Positions 1 to 8,551 of a stretch of DNA of 19,943 nucleotides are shown here, piece after piece. The stretch is from Bacteroidales bacterium UBA1215 (lineage in GTDB: Bacteria > Bacteroidota > Bacteroidia > Bacteroidales > WCHB1-69): assembly GCA_002309475.1 (NCBI GenBank), contig DBXJ01000032.1, forward strand, positions 1 to 19,943, written 5' to 3'. The notes under the pieces were generated by a model. It was not told the DNA's origin. It did no database searches and worked only from the letters and a program-made list of their open reading frames with translations. The translations under genes and the position numbers were made by a program. Every line of letters begins with the position of its first letter. The stretch's first letter is position 1.

Positions 1-729
1 ATGAAATATGCACTCGTTACAGGCGGCTCAAGAGGAATTGGCAGAAGTGTCTGCATCGCTTTGGCAAAAATGGATATTCCTGTGATAATTAATTACAATT
101 CCAATATCGAGGCTGCTAAAGAAACATTAAATATGATTGAGTCAGAAGGAGGAAAGGGCGAACTGCTTCCTTTTGACGTATCTTGTGCCGAAGCCATAGA
201 AAAAGCGCTTGAAGCATGGACAGCTGCTCATCCTGACGATTATATTGACATTTTGGTTAACAATGCCGGCATCCGTATGGACGAAATGATGATATTAATG
301 CAAGACGATCAATGGAATAATGTAATCAATACCAATTTACACGGCTTTTTCTATACCACCAGACGCTTGCTGAAAGATATGATTACACATCGTCATGGCA
401 GAGTGATAAATATCGCCTCATTATCAGGATTGAAAGGGATGCCCGGACAAGTAAACTATTCTGCTGCCAAGGCCGGCATTATCGGTGCCACCAAAGCATT
501 GGCACAAGAAGTAGGTGCAAGAAATATCACCGTCAATGCCGTGGCACCGGGATTTATCGCCACCGACATGACAAAAGATTTGGACGAAGATAATTTGAAA
601 AAAGCTATTCCGATGAAAAGATTCGGCAAACCGGAAGAAGTAGCCAGCGTGGTGGCATTTTTGGCATCCGACCAAGCATCTTACATCACCGGAGAAGTTA
701 TTTCTATCAATGGAGGACTATATACATAA
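1..729 (+). CDS. fabG: FabG-like 3-oxoacyl-ACP reductase of the aryl-polyene operon
   Basis: This is a 242-aa short-chain dehydrogenase/reductase that would reduce 3-oxoacyl-ACP to 3-hydroxyacyl-ACP with NAD(P)H in the cytoplasm. The nucleotide-binding TGGSRGIG is at residues 7-14 and NNAG at 87-90. The catalytic tetrad Asn112-Ser140-Tyr153-Lys157 is intact, with the FabG spacing of 13 residues between Ser and Tyr, and the C-terminal ITGEVISINGG is typical. The ATG is the first base of the window; MKYALVTGG is a normal family N-terminus, so the gene is probably complete, although a longer start cannot be excluded. The KS1 gene follows 9 nt later. The context (three ketosynthase-fold proteins, two hotdog proteins) suggests a dedicated polyene ketoreductase, ApeQ-like, rather than the housekeeping FabG. 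The enzyme class is certain; the pathway role is inferred. Confidence 0.93.
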   Translation: MKYALVTGGSRGIGRSVCIALAKMDIPVIINYNSNIEAAKETLNMIESEGGKGELLPFDVSCAEAIEKALEAWTAAHPDDYIDILVNNAGIRMDEMMILMQDDQWNNVINTNLHGFFYTTRRLLKDMITHRHGRVINIASLSGLKGMPGQVNYSAAKAGIIGATKALAQEVGARNITVNAVAPGFIATDMTKDLDEDNLKKAIPMKRFGKPEEVASVVAFLASDQASYITGEVISINGGLYT

Positions 730-738
730 ATTAAAAAT

Positions 739-1959
739 ATGAGAAGAGTTGTAATTACAGGATTAGGAATTTATTCCTGTTTAGGAAAAAATTTAGAAGA
801 AGTACAAAAATCTTTGTACGAAGGAAAATCAGGTATTGGCATAGAACAATGCCGTATTGATTTTGGTTTCCGCTCCCCTTTGACAGGTATAGTAGAACGC
901 CCGCAACTGAAAGGTATATTAGACAGACGTTTAAGAATCTGCTTGCCGGAAGAAGGAGAATTTGCCTATATGGCTACAGATGAGGCACTTAGAAATGCAA
1001 ATATTGACTTAGACTATTTATCCAAAAACGAAGTCGGCATATTTTATGGCAACGATTCCTCTGCAAAAGCAGTTATAGAAGCCAATGATAAAGCAGTTGC
1101 CGCAAAAGAAACTGCCATGATGGGTAGCGGAGCTATCTTTCAATCTATGAATTCCACTGTCACCATGAATTTATCCACTATTTTCAAACTTCGTGGTGTA
1201 AATATGACCATCAGTGCGGCTTGTGCGAGCGGCTCTCATGCCATTGGTTTAGGACTCATGTTTATCCGTCAAGGTTTGCAAGATATGGTTATCTGTGGAG
1301 GAGCACAAGAAATCAATCACTTATCTATGGCAAGTTTTGATGCTATCAGCACATTTTCCACCCACGTTGATGAACCGACAAAAGCCTCCCGTCCTTTTGA
1401 CAAAGATAGAGACGGATTAGTTCCCAGCGGAGGTGCCGCAACAGTGGTTTTGGAAGAATACGAACATGCTGTAAAAAGAGGAGCAAAAATCATTGCAGAA
1501 GTTGTAGGCTATGGTTTCTCTTCTAATGGAGACAATATTTCACAACCAAGTGACTTGGGTTCTTTTATTGCCATGAGCAGATCGTTGGAAGATGCACATC
1601 TGTCTGCAAAAGATATAGACTATATCAATGCTCACGCCACTTCTACCAAACAAGGAGACATGTGCGAAGCTTTAGCCATTGACAAACTGTTCGGTGCCTA
1701 CAAAACTCCTGTCAGTTCTACAAAATCTATGACAGGCCATGAATGTTGGATGGCAGGTGCAAGTGAAATAGTTTACTCTACTTTAATGATGAAAAACTCT
1801 TTTATTGCTCCGAATATCAATTTTGAAAATCCTGATGAATATTCACAAAACTTAAATATCATCAATAAAACAAAGGAACAAAAAATTGATATCTATCTTT
1901 CCAATTCTTTTGGATTTGGAGGAACTAATAGTGCTTTAGTAATCAAAAATATACAATAA
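739..1959 (+). CDS. Beta-ketoacyl-ACP synthase (KS1), active-site triad intact
   Basis: This is a 406-aa thiolase-fold condensing enzyme, FabB/FabF-like, for decarboxylative Claisen condensation of malonyl-ACP onto an acyl chain. The nucleophile is Cys162 in SAACASGS, and the two catalytic histidines are His299 (NAHATST) and His334 (TGHECWMAG). The C-terminal SNSFGFGGTNS loop is present. The length is normal for the family. Only one base separates its TAA from the next ATG, which suggests translational coupling. By comparison with aryl-polyene loci it may be the priming or first-extension KS (ApeR-like), because a second intact KS downstream sits directly beside a chain-length-factor-like protein. 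That division of labour is inferred. Confidence 0.92.
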   Translation: MRRVVITGLGIYSCLGKNLEEVQKSLYEGKSGIGIEQCRIDFGFRSPLTGIVERPQLKGILDRRLRICLPEEGEFAYMATDEALRNANIDLDYLSKNEVGIFYGNDSSAKAVIEANDKAVAAKETAMMGSGAIFQSMNSTVTMNLSTIFKLRGVNMTISAACASGSHAIGLGLMFIRQGLQDMVICGGAQEINHLSMASFDAISTFSTHVDEPTKASRPFDKDRDGLVPSGGAATVVLEEYEHAVKRGAKIIAEVVGYGFSSNGDNISQPSDLGSFIAMSRSLEDAHLSAKDIDYINAHATSTKQGDMCEALAIDKLFGAYKTPVSSTKSMTGHECWMAGASEIVYSTLMMKNSFIAPNINFENPDEYSQNLNIINKTKEQKIDIYLSNSFGFGGTNSALVIKNIQ

Positions 1960-1960
1960 G

Positions 1961-2377
1961 ATGACTGAAAAGTCAATTTTTGCTTTCATTCCACAACGAC
2001 CACCTATCTCAATGGTAGATGAAATATTATATTGTGACAAGCAAAAAACAATCACCCGATTTGAAATCACTTCTAACAACATTTTTGTTGTCCAAGGAAA
2101 ATTTCTCGCATGTGGACTGATAGAAAACATTGCACAGTCAGCTGCCGCAAGAATTGGTTATTTGAATCAAAATCAGCCGGTTAAATTAGGCGTAATTGGA
2201 GGGGTTAAAAATTTTGAAATGATCCAAACCCCTTCATCAGGCGATGTGCTCACTACAGAAATTTATCTGCAAACGGAAATAGAAAATGCCATTGTTGTCA
2301 GTGCGATAGTCAAATGTGAAGAAACAATAATTGCACAAGCCGAAATGAAAGTTTTTACACTTAATAATGCATTGTAA
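1961..2377 (+). CDS. Hotdog-fold dehydratase-like protein lacking the catalytic His (ApeP-like)
   Basis: This 138-aa protein resembles the FabA/FabZ hotdog family. The N-terminal IPQRPPISMVDEI (residues 10-22) matches the entry strand of FabZ-like proteins, the central helix carries GLIENIAQSAAAR (52-64) with Glu55 and Gln58, and GVKNFE (81-86) followed by SGDVL resembles the C-terminal half. The HFPGxPxxPG segment that holds the catalytic His of FabZ is absent; the equivalent region reads GKFLACG. It may therefore be a specialised dehydratase or a partner subunit for the second, His-containing hotdog protein at 4626. It starts 1 nt after KS1 and its TAA directly abuts the KS2 ATG. The fold and operon role are fairly secure; catalysis is not. 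Confidence 0.8.
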   Translation: MTEKSIFAFIPQRPPISMVDEILYCDKQKTITRFEITSNNIFVVQGKFLACGLIENIAQSAAARIGYLNQNQPVKLGVIGGVKNFEMIQTPSSGDVLTTEIYLQTEIENAIVVSAIVKCEETIIAQAEMKVFTLNNAL

Positions 2378-3568
2378 ATGAGTGAGATTTTAGTAACAGG
2401 AATGGGGATTGTTTCAGCTTTGGGTAATGGAAAAACAGCTACTTTTCGTGCCCTTGAAGCAGAAAAATCCGCCATCGGCAACCACTTGTTTCTAAAAACA
2501 TCACTTCAGCTTCCTATTGGAGAAGTACCTTATAACAATGAAGAATTAAAACAACTTATCGGCTATCCGTCTGATAAACTGACAACCCGCACTATTCTCT
2601 TGGGTTGTATTGCCTTGCAAGAAGCTTTGGAAGAAGGCAAAATTCCAACAAACACATCAAAACGAATAGCCTTTATTTCCGCCACCACTGTCGGCGGTAT
2701 GGACAAGGTGGAGGAAAATTGCAACAACTTCTTGTCCGACAAACAATTATGCAAATACTTAAATTTGCAAAATTGCGGAGCCAACACTTCTGCAATTGCC
2801 GAACAATATGGGGGCAAATTTGATTATATCACTACCATTTCCACGGCTTGCTCTTCGGCTGCCAATGCCATTATATTGGGAGCCAATATGATAAAAATGG
2901 ACTATGTTGACATTGCCATTGTCGGTGGCAGTGAATGTTTGTCAAAATTTCATCTCAATGGCTTCAATACATTAATGATTTTAGACAAAAATCTTTGCCG
3001 CCCATTTGATGCCAATAGAAAAGGTCTTAATCTGGGAGAAGGAGCCGCCTATTTATTGTTAGAGTCAGAAAAATCCGCTAAAGAGCGAAATGTCAATATA
3101 TTATGCAAACTATCCGGCTATGGCAATGCTTGTGATGCATTTCATCAAACGGCATCTTCGCCCGATGGTGAAGGCCCATTTTTAGCTATGCAAGAAGCTT
3201 TAAAAGAAAGCAATTTAAAATCGGAAGATATTGATTATGTGAATGCTCATGGTACCGGAACAAGCAACAACGATGAGAGTGAAGGGATGGCTCTGAAAAG
3301 AATTTTTGGCAATAAAATGCCTTTAATATCTTCTACCAAACCCTTCACCGGACATTGCACGAGTGCAGCAGGCAGCATTGAATCTGTTATCAGCATTTTA
3401 TGCCTCCGCAACAAATTTGTCCCTGCCAATCTCCACTTTAAAACGGAATCAAATATCGGTTTTTCACCCGTAATACACAATATTTACAATCAACCATTGC
3501 AACATGTAATGAATAATTCCTTTGGTTTTGGCGGGAACGATTCTTCATGTATTTTTTCAAAATATTAA
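2378..3568 (+). CDS. Beta-ketoacyl-ACP synthase (KS2), likely extending KS paired with the CLF-like protein
   Basis: This is a 396-aa FabF-type condensing enzyme. The catalytic residues are Cys158 (STACSSAAN), His291 (NAHGTGT) and His326 (TGHCTSAAG), and the C-terminal NNSFGFGGNDSS glycine-rich loop is present. The ATG follows the preceding stop codon without a gap. The next gene encodes a KS-fold protein without catalytic residues, and an adjacent KS/dead-KS pair is the usual genetic signature of a type II PKS KS-CLF heterodimer. I infer that this is the iterative extending subunit (ApeO-like). Sequence identity to KS1 is limited, so the two are not a recent duplication. Confidence 0.92.
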   Translation: MSEILVTGMGIVSALGNGKTATFRALEAEKSAIGNHLFLKTSLQLPIGEVPYNNEELKQLIGYPSDKLTTRTILLGCIALQEALEEGKIPTNTSKRIAFISATTVGGMDKVEENCNNFLSDKQLCKYLNLQNCGANTSAIAEQYGGKFDYITTISTACSSAANAIILGANMIKMDYVDIAIVGGSECLSKFHLNGFNTLMILDKNLCRPFDANRKGLNLGEGAAYLLLESEKSAKERNVNILCKLSGYGNACDAFHQTASSPDGEGPFLAMQEALKESNLKSEDIDYVNAHGTGTSNNDESEGMALKRIFGNKMPLISSTKPFTGHCTSAAGSIESVISILCLRNKFVPANLHFKTESNIGFSPVIHNIYNQPLQHVMNNSFGFGGNDSSCIFSKY

Positions 3569-3573
3569 CAATT

Positions 3574-4632
3574 ATGAGCGTTTATATTCAGTCAATCAAA
3601 CAAATATCATTTCAAAAACCTTTGTGCGAACAATGGCTGGAGCAAGCTGTTTTTGTTAATGCCAATTACAATGAAGCAAAAGACCCCGACTTTAAACCAT
3701 ATTTTTCACCCATAGAAGCACGCAGAATGGGGAAATTGATAAAACGTGCTATAGCCACTTCTTCGGAGGCAACAAAAGAAGCAGGACTTAAGAACGTTGA
3801 CAGCATTGTTGTAGGTTCCGGATTTGGTTGTTTGGAAAATACAGAAAAATTCTTGCTTGCCATGATAGAACAGGGTGAACAAAATTTGCAACCCACTCCC
3901 TTTATTCAATCTACCTACAACACAATTGCTTCACAAATAGCTATTTATATGAAAAACCACTGCTATAATTCCACCTACTCCCAACAAGGATTGTCTTTTG
4001 AAAGTGCACTTTTTGACACTTTTCTACAAATTCAACTACATAAAATTAACAATTCATTAGTAGGAGCCCACGAAGAAATGCCACCGACCTTTTTTAAATG
4101 GTTTCAGCAATTGGGAACATGTAAGGACGAACCCATTGATGTGGCAATACTTAAACAAGGCAAGAGTCGTGGCAGCATTTTCGGAAATTGTGCAGTCAGT
4201 ATGGTGATTTCCAATCAAAACAATGATAAAACTATTTGTAAAATTCAGTCAATGAAATTGTTTCACCAACCCGACGATAAAGATTTTTACAAAAACTTAA
4301 ATGCCATTCTCACTGAAGCTAACTTGCAATTAGAGGATATTTCCGCTGTTATCCTATCATATAATGGTGATTGTGAGAACGATCATTTCTGCAATCATTA
4401 TGCAAATACATTCTTCTCCTCTTTGCCAATTCTTTGGTACAAACACCTATTTGGTGAATCCTTGTCAGCTTCTTCGTTTGGTGTGTATGTAGGAGCCAAA
4501 TGTCTTCAATACCAAAAAATTCCACAACATCTTTTTTATAAAAATGAACAAACTATCAACCATCCGAAAAATATATTAGTCCACAATCATTTTAAAAATC
4601 AAGATCATTCTCTCATTCTACTATCATGTTAG
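3574..4632 (+). CDS. Chain-length-factor-like, catalytically dead beta-ketoacyl synthase (KS3)
   Basis: This is a 352-aa protein of the KS fold in which all three catalytic positions appear to be lost. The nucleophile segment reads STYSQQG with no Cys (Gln137/Gln138), the NAHGT motif is replaced by YNGDCENDH, and the second His motif becomes LFGESLSASS. The N-terminal KS half is recognisable from IVVGSGFGCLENTE. Gln at or near the Cys position is typical of chain-length factors in type II PKS, which dimerise with an active KS and shape the tunnel; this would be the ApeC-like subunit of KS2. An ATG at 3547 is in frame but overlaps KS2 by 22 nt; the ATG at 3574, 5 nt after the KS2 stop, is preferred because MSVYIQSI looks like the family start. 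Its stop overlaps the next gene. Confidence 0.83.
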   Translation: MSVYIQSIKQISFQKPLCEQWLEQAVFVNANYNEAKDPDFKPYFSPIEARRMGKLIKRAIATSSEATKEAGLKNVDSIVVGSGFGCLENTEKFLLAMIEQGEQNLQPTPFIQSTYNTIASQIAIYMKNHCYNSTYSQQGLSFESALFDTFLQIQLHKINNSLVGAHEEMPPTFFKWFQQLGTCKDEPIDVAILKQGKSRGSIFGNCAVSMVISNQNNDKTICKIQSMKLFHQPDDKDFYKNLNAILTEANLQLEDISAVILSYNGDCENDHFCNHYANTFFSSLPILWYKHLFGESLSASSFGVYVGAKCLQYQKIPQHLFYKNEQTINHPKNILVHNHFKNQDHSLILLSC

Positions 4633-4994
4633 AAAACGATTTATATTATATTGAAAATAAAGAAATTGAAGAAGATTCTGCTATATTTTATATTGCTTTG
4701 AAGGCTAATTGTGAAATTTTTAAAGGTCATTTTCCGGGTTTGCCTATCACTCCGGGTGTCTGCTTGGTGGAAATGTCCTCTGAACTATTTGCAACTGTCA
4801 TTGGAAAAAACTGTGAAATTATAAAATGCAAAAACATAAAATTTTTAAATGTTGTCAGTCCCGTCGACCACCCGAATATTACTTATAAAATCAATTGGAA
4901 CGCATTGGAAGACAATATTTTTAATTTAAAAGTTGACATTTTTCAAGGAGAAGATACTTTCTCGAAAATGAATATTGAAGTTAGGACGAAATAA
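4626..4994 (+). CDS. FabZ-like 3-hydroxyacyl-ACP dehydratase (ApeI-like hotdog)
   Basis: This is a 122-aa single hotdog-domain protein. The diagnostic segment GHFPGLPITPG has the catalytic His35, and Glu49 lies 14 residues later on the central helix, which is the His-Glu spacing of FabZ. It would dehydrate 3-hydroxyacyl-ACP to the trans-2-enoyl form. No enoyl reductase is encoded in the window, so the double bonds would be kept and a conjugated polyene would accumulate. It is somewhat shorter than FabZ (about 140-150 aa). It overlaps the 3' end of the KS3 gene by 7 nt (ATGTTAG), consistent with translational coupling, and ends 3 nt before the exporter gene. The dehydratase call is strong; the pathway is inferred from neighbours. 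Confidence 0.88.
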   Translation: MLENDLYYIENKEIEEDSAIFYIALKANCEIFKGHFPGLPITPGVCLVEMSSELFATVIGKNCEIIKCKNIKFLNVVSPVDHPNITYKINWNALEDNIFNLKVDIFQGEDTFSKMNIEVRTK

Positions 4995-4997
4995 AAA

Positions 4998-7900
4998 ATG
5001 AACAAAATTTTCGTTAAAATCTACACCTACTTCAACCAACATAAATGGTTGTTGTTCACTATTTTATCAGCGACTACTATAGGACTGATATTTAGTGCAA
5101 TGCAACTCCATTTTGTAGAAGACATCGGTTCATTTTTACCCGGTAAGGGCAACAATAAACGAATCAACTATGCCTATCAACATATAGGGGCTGAAAACAG
5201 AATTGTCGTCAACATCAAAGATATTAACAATTGCAATATAGAAGATATTGATTTTTACAAACTTAATGATTTTACAGAAGCCTTTGTGACGAATCTTCGC
5301 CAAAAGGATAGCAACCATCATATCAAAGATATTTTTTATCAAGTTGACCAAGAAAAAATCAACGAAGTAACGCATTTTGTCATTTCCAACATGCCCTACT
5401 TTCTATCTGACGCGGACTATGCTTCTATGGATAGCATGCTGACAGAAAATTATATTAACCGGCAACTTCTCAATGACAAACAACTACTTTCTTCACCGAT
5501 AGGCTTTACACGACAAATGATTTTGTCCGATCCTATGTTCTTTTCCAAGCAAATACTACAAAATCTCGGGCAATTTCAGGTTAGTGAGCAATACTCCACC
5601 GAAGACGATTACCTTTTCAACAAAGACGGCACTGAAGAAATTGTTGTGATTACATCAAAATATCCGATAAGCGAAAGTGCCGGCAACCGCCAACTCATTC
5701 AACTAATAGAAGAATCTATTTCTGAAACAGAAACAGCATTTAACAACCAAATAAAAGCCTCCGCTTTTGGTGCATCCATGGTCTCGATTACCAATGCACA
5801 ACAAATCAGAAAAGACAGTCTTTTTGCCATCTTGCTATCTCTTATTTTTATTATAGCACTGCTCATCTACTTCTACCGCAACGGGAAAAGTATTTTTTTG
5901 ATAGTTCTATCTATCTTGTTTGGAGGTATTTTTGCTTTGGGATCTATTGCTTTGTTTAAAAATACCATCTCCATTATTGCCGTTGGTATGGCAAGTATAA
6001 TTGTTGGCATTGCCGTCAACTATCCCATCCATTTTTTGTCCTATTTCAAACGAACCAATGACAAAAAAGAAATTATTAAAAATATTGTAAATCCTTTACT
6101 TATAGGAAATATCACCACAGTAGGTGCTTTTTTAAGTTTGCTATTCATCTCTTCTGAGGCAATGAAAGACTTAGGACTATTTGCTGCACTACTATTAGTA
6201 GGTACCATTTTATTTGTCCTTATCTTTTTGCCACACTTTCTTAACAAACATCACCATGTAAGTGAAGAATTGACGTTTAAAAGAATAGCAGAATTTTCTC
6301 CTGAAACAAAACCGATACTTATTTGTATTATCCTTTTACTAACAGTTGTCTTTTATCTATTCAGTTCTCGAACTTCTTTTGACACAAACATGCACGCTAT
6401 CAATTATATGACAAAAGAACAAGAGCAAATTTTCAAAAAATTGGCAGCTGAGAACGACACCTCTTGCCACAATATGTTTTGTATCTCTGAAGGAACTACT
6501 ATCAACGAAGCACTCAATAATTACGAAAAAGCCCAATTGACCATTAATCAATTGTACCGACAAGGAGCTTTGAAAAAAACAAGTGGAATTGGCAATTTTT
6601 TACCTTCGAAAGAGTTACAAGCAGAAAAATTGGAAAAATGGAATAATTTTTGGAAAGAACACCGAACTGATTTTCTTTCAATTCTTAAACAATCTGCACA
6701 CAAAAACGGCTTTAACGCTACTGCTTTTGCAGATTTTGAAAATATGCTATCTAAAGACTTTGACGTACAAGATTTTGATTACTTTGCTCCCATTTACAAT
6801 CATTTAGCAAGCAATTATATTGTAAAAGATAGCAACAATATTCTTGTTTACAACATTTTACAAGTAAGAAATGAATATCTTTCCACCGCGGAAGACAGAC
6901 TCAATTCAATCAATGACCACATCTTTGCTTTTGACGATGTTTCAATCGCGTCGCGGATGGCATCCGCTTTATCCAACGACTTCAATTATGTACTTTATAT
7001 TTGTGGATTCATTGTTTTTATATTTCTAATCCTCTCCTTCGGACGTTTGGAAGTGAGCCTGATTGCCTTTACCCCGCTAGCCATTGCATGGATATGGATT
7101 TTAGGAATTATGGGATTAACAGGATTGAAATTCAATATAGTAAATATCATTTTAGCAACTTTTATTTTTGGTCAAGGAGACGACTATTCCATTTTTGTAA
7201 CTGAAGGTGCTTTATATGAGTATAAAAATGGCAAAAAAATGCTTCCTCAATTCAAAAATTCCATTATTTTGTCTTCCTTGCTCATGTTTATCGGCATTGG
7301 CATGTTGATATTCGCCAAACATCCGGCCATGAAATCTTTGGCAGAAGTTACCATTATCGGCATGTTCACTGTTGTTGCCATGGCCTACATATTTCCTCCT
7401 TTCATCTTTCAATGGCTAACACGGAAAAAAGGAAAAGTTCGCATGACACCCATCACCTTATGGAAATTGCTACTGACTGCTTTTGAATGGATTACTTTTA
7501 TCTTTTTCTGCATTATTCTTTCAATCGGCAACTTTTTATTGTTGGCAATCGGCAGACGAACTGAAAAAAACATTCAAAAATTTCATTCTTTAGCCGCTAC
7601 CATCTGCAAATTATGCTCTCTACTAGTGTATGGTTCTCCATTTAAAATAGAAAATCCTCAAAATGAACAATTTGACAAACCTGCTATTATCATTAGTAAC
7701 CATCAATCTTTCTTAGATTTGACCTATTTATTAATGTTGCATCCGCGAATGGCTGTACTGACAAAAGACTATGTACAACATTCTTTTTTAAATCACCTTC
7801 TATTCCGCAAAAGTGACTATTTAATACCCGCCTCTGCAGTGAATCTGCATATGGAAAAAATACAAGATTTAATCCATAGAAATTATTCCATTTTGGTATT

Positions 7901-8546
7901 TCCGGAAGGCACTCGCTCCATTACTTGTGAGATACAAAGATTCCATCAAGGAGCATTTTATTTAGCCGACAAACTGAATGTTGACATTCTTCCGATTGTC
8001 TTGCATGGTTCCGGACATATATTGCCGAAAACCGAAATGCTATTCTGCAAGGGCTCTGTCAATATTAAAATTCTCAATAGAATTCATCCTGACAATCCGA
8101 TTTATAGAAACAATGGACTCTCACCTATAAAAAAAACGCATCTCTTTAGAAAATTCTACCAAGATGAATATAAAAAAATGGTTACAGAATTAGAAGATGC
8201 AAAATATATGAAATATTTTGTAATACAAAACTACATATATAAAGGCGGAGATGTAGAAAGAACATGTAGAAAAAAACTTCGCAACATTGATGCTATCAAC
8301 AAAAAAATTAATGCCTTGCCCGATCATGGAACTTTGCTATTAAAACATTGCGGACAAGGAGAACTTTCGCTTTTGATTGCCCTTGTAAAAAAAGACTTAC
8401 AAGTAACTGCCTTTGACAATAATGAAGACAGTATTGCTATTGCCAACAATTGCAACTCTAAACCGAATAATTTAACTTATTTATGTCATTTGCCGGAAGA
8501 AAACAATTTTGACTTAGTCATAGAAGAAGATACTTTTTTAAATTAA
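4998..8546 (+). CDS. Trifunctional fusion: MMPL/RND exporter, PlsC-like acyltransferase, methyltransferase-like tail
   Basis: This is an 1182-aa inner-membrane fusion. Residues 1-815 are an RND/MMPL permease in two repeats: a TM at about 17-36, an extracytoplasmic loop to about 270, five TMs to about 414, then a TM at about 439-456, a loop to about 660, and five more TMs. GQGDDY (725-730) is the TM10 proton-relay motif; the first repeat has Asn341-Tyr342 instead. After a further hydrophobic stretch (about 825-852) comes a lysophospholipid-acyltransferase domain with NHQSFLD (H902-D907, HX4D) and FPEGTR (968-973). The last roughly 100 residues resemble a class I SAM methyltransferase start, with HCGQGELS (1117-1124), an acidic VTAFDNNED strand and FDLVIEE, but it ends early. 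MMPL-acyltransferase-methyltransferase fusions are, to my knowledge, recurrent in Bacteroidota polyene loci. The likely role is acyl transfer and export of the polyene lipid; the substrate is unknown. Confidence 0.88.
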   Translation: MNKIFVKIYTYFNQHKWLLFTILSATTIGLIFSAMQLHFVEDIGSFLPGKGNNKRINYAYQHIGAENRIVVNIKDINNCNIEDIDFYKLNDFTEAFVTNLRQKDSNHHIKDIFYQVDQEKINEVTHFVISNMPYFLSDADYASMDSMLTENYINRQLLNDKQLLSSPIGFTRQMILSDPMFFSKQILQNLGQFQVSEQYSTEDDYLFNKDGTEEIVVITSKYPISESAGNRQLIQLIEESISETETAFNNQIKASAFGASMVSITNAQQIRKDSLFAILLSLIFIIALLIYFYRNGKSIFLIVLSILFGGIFALGSIALFKNTISIIAVGMASIIVGIAVNYPIHFLSYFKRTNDKKEIIKNIVNPLLIGNITTVGAFLSLLFISSEAMKDLGLFAALLLVGTILFVLIFLPHFLNKHHHVSEELTFKRIAEFSPETKPILICIILLLTVVFYLFSSRTSFDTNMHAINYMTKEQEQIFKKLAAENDTSCHNMFCISEGTTINEALNNYEKAQLTINQLYRQGALKKTSGIGNFLPSKELQAEKLEKWNNFWKEHRTDFLSILKQSAHKNGFNATAFADFENMLSKDFDVQDFDYFAPIYNHLASNYIVKDSNNILVYNILQVRNEYLSTAEDRLNSINDHIFAFDDVSIASRMASALSNDFNYVLYICGFIVFIFLILSFGRLEVSLIAFTPLAIAWIWILGIMGLTGLKFNIVNIILATFIFGQGDDYSIFVTEGALYEYKNGKKMLPQFKNSIILSSLLMFIGIGMLIFAKHPAMKSLAEVTIIGMFTVVAMAYIFPPFIFQWLTRKKGKVRMTPITLWKLLLTAFEWITFIFFCIILSIGNFLLLAIGRRTEKNIQKFHSLAATICKLCSLLVYGSPFKIENPQNEQFDKPAIIISNHQSFLDLTYLLMLHPRMAVLTKDYVQHSFLNHLLFRKSDYLIPASAVNLHMEKIQDLIHRNYSILVFPEGTRSITCEIQRFHQGAFYLADKLNVDILPIVLHGSGHILPKTEMLFCKGSVNIKILNRIHPDNPIYRNNGLSPIKKTHLFRKFYQDEYKKMVTELEDAKYMKYFVIQNYIYKGGDVERTCRKKLRNIDAINKKINALPDHGTLLLKHCGQGELSLLIALVKKDLQVTAFDNNEDSIAIANNCNSKPNNLTYLCHLPEENNFDLVIEEDTFLN

Positions 8547-8551
8547 ATAAT

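Noticed and set aside
3547..3573. Upstream ATG for the CLF-like KS3 gene
   Set aside because: It would overlap the KS2 gene by 22 nt and add a non-family MYFFKILTI leader; the ATG at 3574 fits better.
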